Source: Cupidesulfovibrio sp000226255 (lineage in GTDB: Bacteria; Desulfobacterota; Desulfovibrionia; Desulfovibrionales; Desulfovibrionaceae). Taken from it: a stretch of 64,000 bases of DNA. The DNA lies in NCBI RefSeq assembly GCF_003402415.2, contig NZ_AP036014.1, forward strand, positions 992,001 through 1,056,000, written 5' to 3'. How positions within the stretch are numbered: position 1 is the first letter of the stretch; the number at the start of each line of letters is the position of its first letter. The position numbers and the translations under genes are program-made. This document shows positions 62,411 to 64,000 of the stretch, piece after piece. The notes beneath the pieces were generated by a model that saw only the letters and a list, made by a program, of their open reading frames with translations, had not been told where the DNA came from and did not search any database.

Positions 62411-63853
62411 CTACATCTTCAATCCCAGGGCCTTGGCCACGCCCGCGCCGTAGGCCGGGTCGGCCTTGGCGCAATTGGCCACATGGCGGCGCTTGATGTC
62501 TTCCGGCGCGTCGCCCATGGCCCGCGCGGTGTTCTGGAACAGGGCGTCCTGCTGCTGCGGGGTCATCAGGCGGAACAGGCGGCCCGGCTGATCGTAGTAG
62601 TCGGCGTCGTCCTCGCGGAAGTTCCAGTGCGCCGCGTCGCCCTTGATGGCCAGCGGCGGCTCGGCGAAGTCGGGCTGTTCCTGCCATTCGCCGTAGCTGT
62701 TGGGTTCGTAGGCCAGGGTGCTGCCGTGGTTGCCGTCAACCCGCATGGCTCCGTCGCGGTGGTAGCTGTGCACCGGGCAGCGCGCGGCGTTGACCGGGAT
62801 CAGGTGGTGGTTCACGCCCAGCCGGTAGCGGTGCGCGTCGCCGTAGGAGAACAGGCGGCCCTGCAACATCTTGTCGGGCGAAAAGCCGATGCCCGGCACC
62901 ACGTTGGCGGGGTTGAAAGCGGCCTGCTCCACCTCGGCGAAGTAGTTTTCGGGGTTGCGATGCAACTCCAGCACGCCCACCTCGATGAGCGGATAGTCCT
63001 TGTGGAACCACACCTTGGTCAGGTCGAAGGGGTGGTAGGGGCAGGTGTCCGCGTCCTTTTCGGGCATGACCTGCACGTACATGGTCCACTTGGGAAAGTC
63101 GCCGCGCTCGATGCTGTCGTACAGGTCGCGCTGGTGGCTTTCGCGGTCCTTGGCCACGAGGGCCTCGGCCTCGGCGTCGGTGAGGTTCTTGATGCCCTGC
63201 TGGGTGCGCAGGTGGAACTTCACCCAATAGCGCTCGTTCTTGGGGCTGATGAAGCTGAAGGTGTGACTGCCGAAGCCGTGCATGTGCCGGTAAGTGGCGG
63301 GAATGCCCCGGTCGCTCATGACCACGGTGACCTGATGCAGCGCCTCGGGCAGCGATGACCAGAAGTCCCAGTTGTTCTTGGCGCTGCGCATGTTGGTGCG
63401 CGGGTCGCGCTTCACGGCGTGGTTCAGGTCGGGGAATTTCAGGGGGTCGCGCAGGAAGAATACCGGGGTGTTGTTGCCCACCAGGTCCCAGTTGCCCTGT
63501 TCGGTGTAGAACTTGATGGCGAAGCCCCGGATGTCGCGTTCCGCGTCGGCCGCGCCGCGCTCGCCCGCCACGGTGGAAAAGCGCACGAACAGATCGGTCT
63601 TCTTGCCGATTTTCGAGAAGAGCTTCGCCTTGGTGTACTTGGTGATGTCATGGGTCACGGTGAGGGTGCCGTACGCGCCGGAACCCTTGGCGTGCATGCG
63701 CCGCTCGGGAATAACCTCGCGGTCGAAGTGGGCCAGTTTTTCCAGAAACCATACGTCCTGCAACAGCATGGGGCCGCGCGGCCCGGCGGTCATGGCGTTC
63801 TGGTTGTCGGGTACCGGAGCTCCTGCATTGGTGGTGAGCTTGTGCTTCGTCAT
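62411..63853 (-). CDS. katA: Monofunctional heme catalase
   Basis: A 480-residue clade-3-type catalase with AGGAGG before ATG 63853. Active-site His lies in RRMHAKGSGAYG (about residue 54), the Asn in VGNNTPVFF (about 127), and the heme-ligand Tyr in RLFSYGDAHRYRLG (about 337). FVRFSTVAGERG and HMHGFGSHTFSF also match. It converts hydrogen peroxide to water and oxygen in the cytoplasm. A strong promoter overlapping a PerR-like box precedes it, fitting peroxide induction. The C-terminus ends with the usual KADPAYGAGVAKALG. Confidence 0.97.
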   Translation of the reverse strand: MTKHKLTTNAGAPVPDNQNAMTAGPRGPMLLQDVWFLEKLAHFDREVIPERRMHAKGSGAYGTLTVTHDITKYTKAKLFSKIGKKTDLFVRFSTVAGERGAADAERDIRGFAIKFYTEQGNWDLVGNNTPVFFLRDPLKFPDLNHAVKRDPRTNMRSAKNNWDFWSSLPEALHQVTVVMSDRGIPATYRHMHGFGSHTFSFISPKNERYWVKFHLRTQQGIKNLTDAEAEALVAKDRESHQRDLYDSIERGDFPKWTMYVQVMPEKDADTCPYHPFDLTKVWFHKDYPLIEVGVLELHRNPENYFAEVEQAAFNPANVVPGIGFSPDKMLQGRLFSYGDAHRYRLGVNHHLIPVNAARCPVHSYHRDGAMRVDGNHGSTLAYEPNSYGEWQEQPDFAEPPLAIKGDAAHWNFREDDADYYDQPGRLFRLMTPQQQDALFQNTARAMGDAPEDIKRRHVANCAKADPAYGAGVAKALGLKM

Positions 63854-63930
63854 GGGTTCCTCCTGTTGGGGGCCTGTTGGAAGCCAGTCGGGTGAGACGG
63901 GCGTTATAGCAAGTGATAAAAATACTTTTG

Positions 63931-63966
63931 TAATAATTATTATCCATACACGGAAAGAGCTGTCAA
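63931..63966 (-). promoter_or_regulatory. Catalase promoter overlapped by a PerR-like box
   Basis: On the minus strand TTGACA (63966-63961) and GATAAT (63944-63939) are 16 bases apart. The segment 63931-63945 contains ATAAT-T-ATTAT, the core of the PerR box TTATAATnATTATAA, overlapping the -10 element. This geometry suits repression by a Fur/PerR-type regulator. Confidence 0.7.
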
Positions 63967-63976
63967 CGAAAATGAA

Positions 63977-63999
63977 CAGGCCCGGCGGGGCCGGGCCTG
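63977..63999. terminator. G/C hairpin at right window edge
   Basis: CAGGCCCGG and CCGGGCCTG pair around CGGGG. It is probably the terminator of a gene beyond the window, transcribed toward the catalase; TTCATTTTCG follows on the minus strand. Confidence 0.6.
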
Positions 64000-64000
64000 A

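Overview
The window is GC-rich (clearly above 60 percent, apart from one AT-rich patch near 25.3 kb) and reads as chromosome of a sulfate-reducing deltaproteobacterium, most likely Desulfovibrio/Nitratidesulfovibrio. This is an inference from the gene set: SelA selenocysteine machinery, NikR, a MucR regulator, a receiver-less sigma-54 activator, a molybdopterin oxidoreductase, many sensor kinases and a monofunctional catalase. I cannot name the species from sequence alone.

Region 1 (1-24.8 kb) is mostly housekeeping, largely on the minus strand. It holds a FemAB-like fragment, an AmmeMemoRadiSam protein B, a large exported TPR protein, a sigma-54 activator, an AEC transporter, a lone flagellar-rod protein and a nikR-folE2 pair. 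These are followed by a lysine-methyltransferase-like enzyme divergent from a BioY/ATPase biotin ECF pair, a His-rich HypB-N-like peptide, an EamA transporter with an AraC regulator, an iron alcohol dehydrogenase, an M18 aminopeptidase, and a folC-selA-UDP-glucuronate decarboxylase cluster ending at a tRNA-Arg(UCU). Several intergenic gaps carry repeats: an 87-bp tandem duplication with an inverted copy at 11.0-11.25 kb, a nested palindrome at 16.0 kb, and a roughly 1-kb nested inverted-repeat structure at 19.2-20.2 kb.

Region 2 (24.76-45.7 kb) starts right after the tRNA and looks accessory. It begins with an AT-rich stretch, then an envelope-stress cassette: CsbD-like, three-BON protein, two Crp/Fnr paralogs, Lmo0937-like and GlsB-like membrane peptides, a BON lipoprotein, and a 2924-residue NdvB-type cyclic beta-1,2-glucan synthase. 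After it come an N-terminally eroded Fic gene, three tiny translationally coupled ORFs, a NadS/HigA-like orphan HTH gene, a VWA protein with an HEAAH motif, a second intact Fic gene, a solute-binding protein and MucR.

Region 3 (45.7-64 kb) carries signalling and envelope genes: a hybrid kinase with a fused periplasmic binding-protein sensor, a cupin lipoprotein, a GGDEF protein, a membrane-anchored Mur-ligase overlapping an alpha/beta hydrolase, a D-Ala-D-Ala-ligase-like enzyme, a molybdopterin oxidoreductase fused to a glutamine-amidotransferase domain, a two-gene binding-protein/kinase system that parallels the fused one, and a catalase whose promoter overlaps a PerR-like box.

The strongest candidates for new biology are the oxidoreductase-amidotransferase fusion, the three coupled micro-ORFs, the stand-alone HypB-N-like nickel peptide near nikR, the membrane Mur-ligase/hydrolase/Ddl cluster, and the large nested inverted repeat. 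No complete mobile element, CRISPR array or phage was seen.
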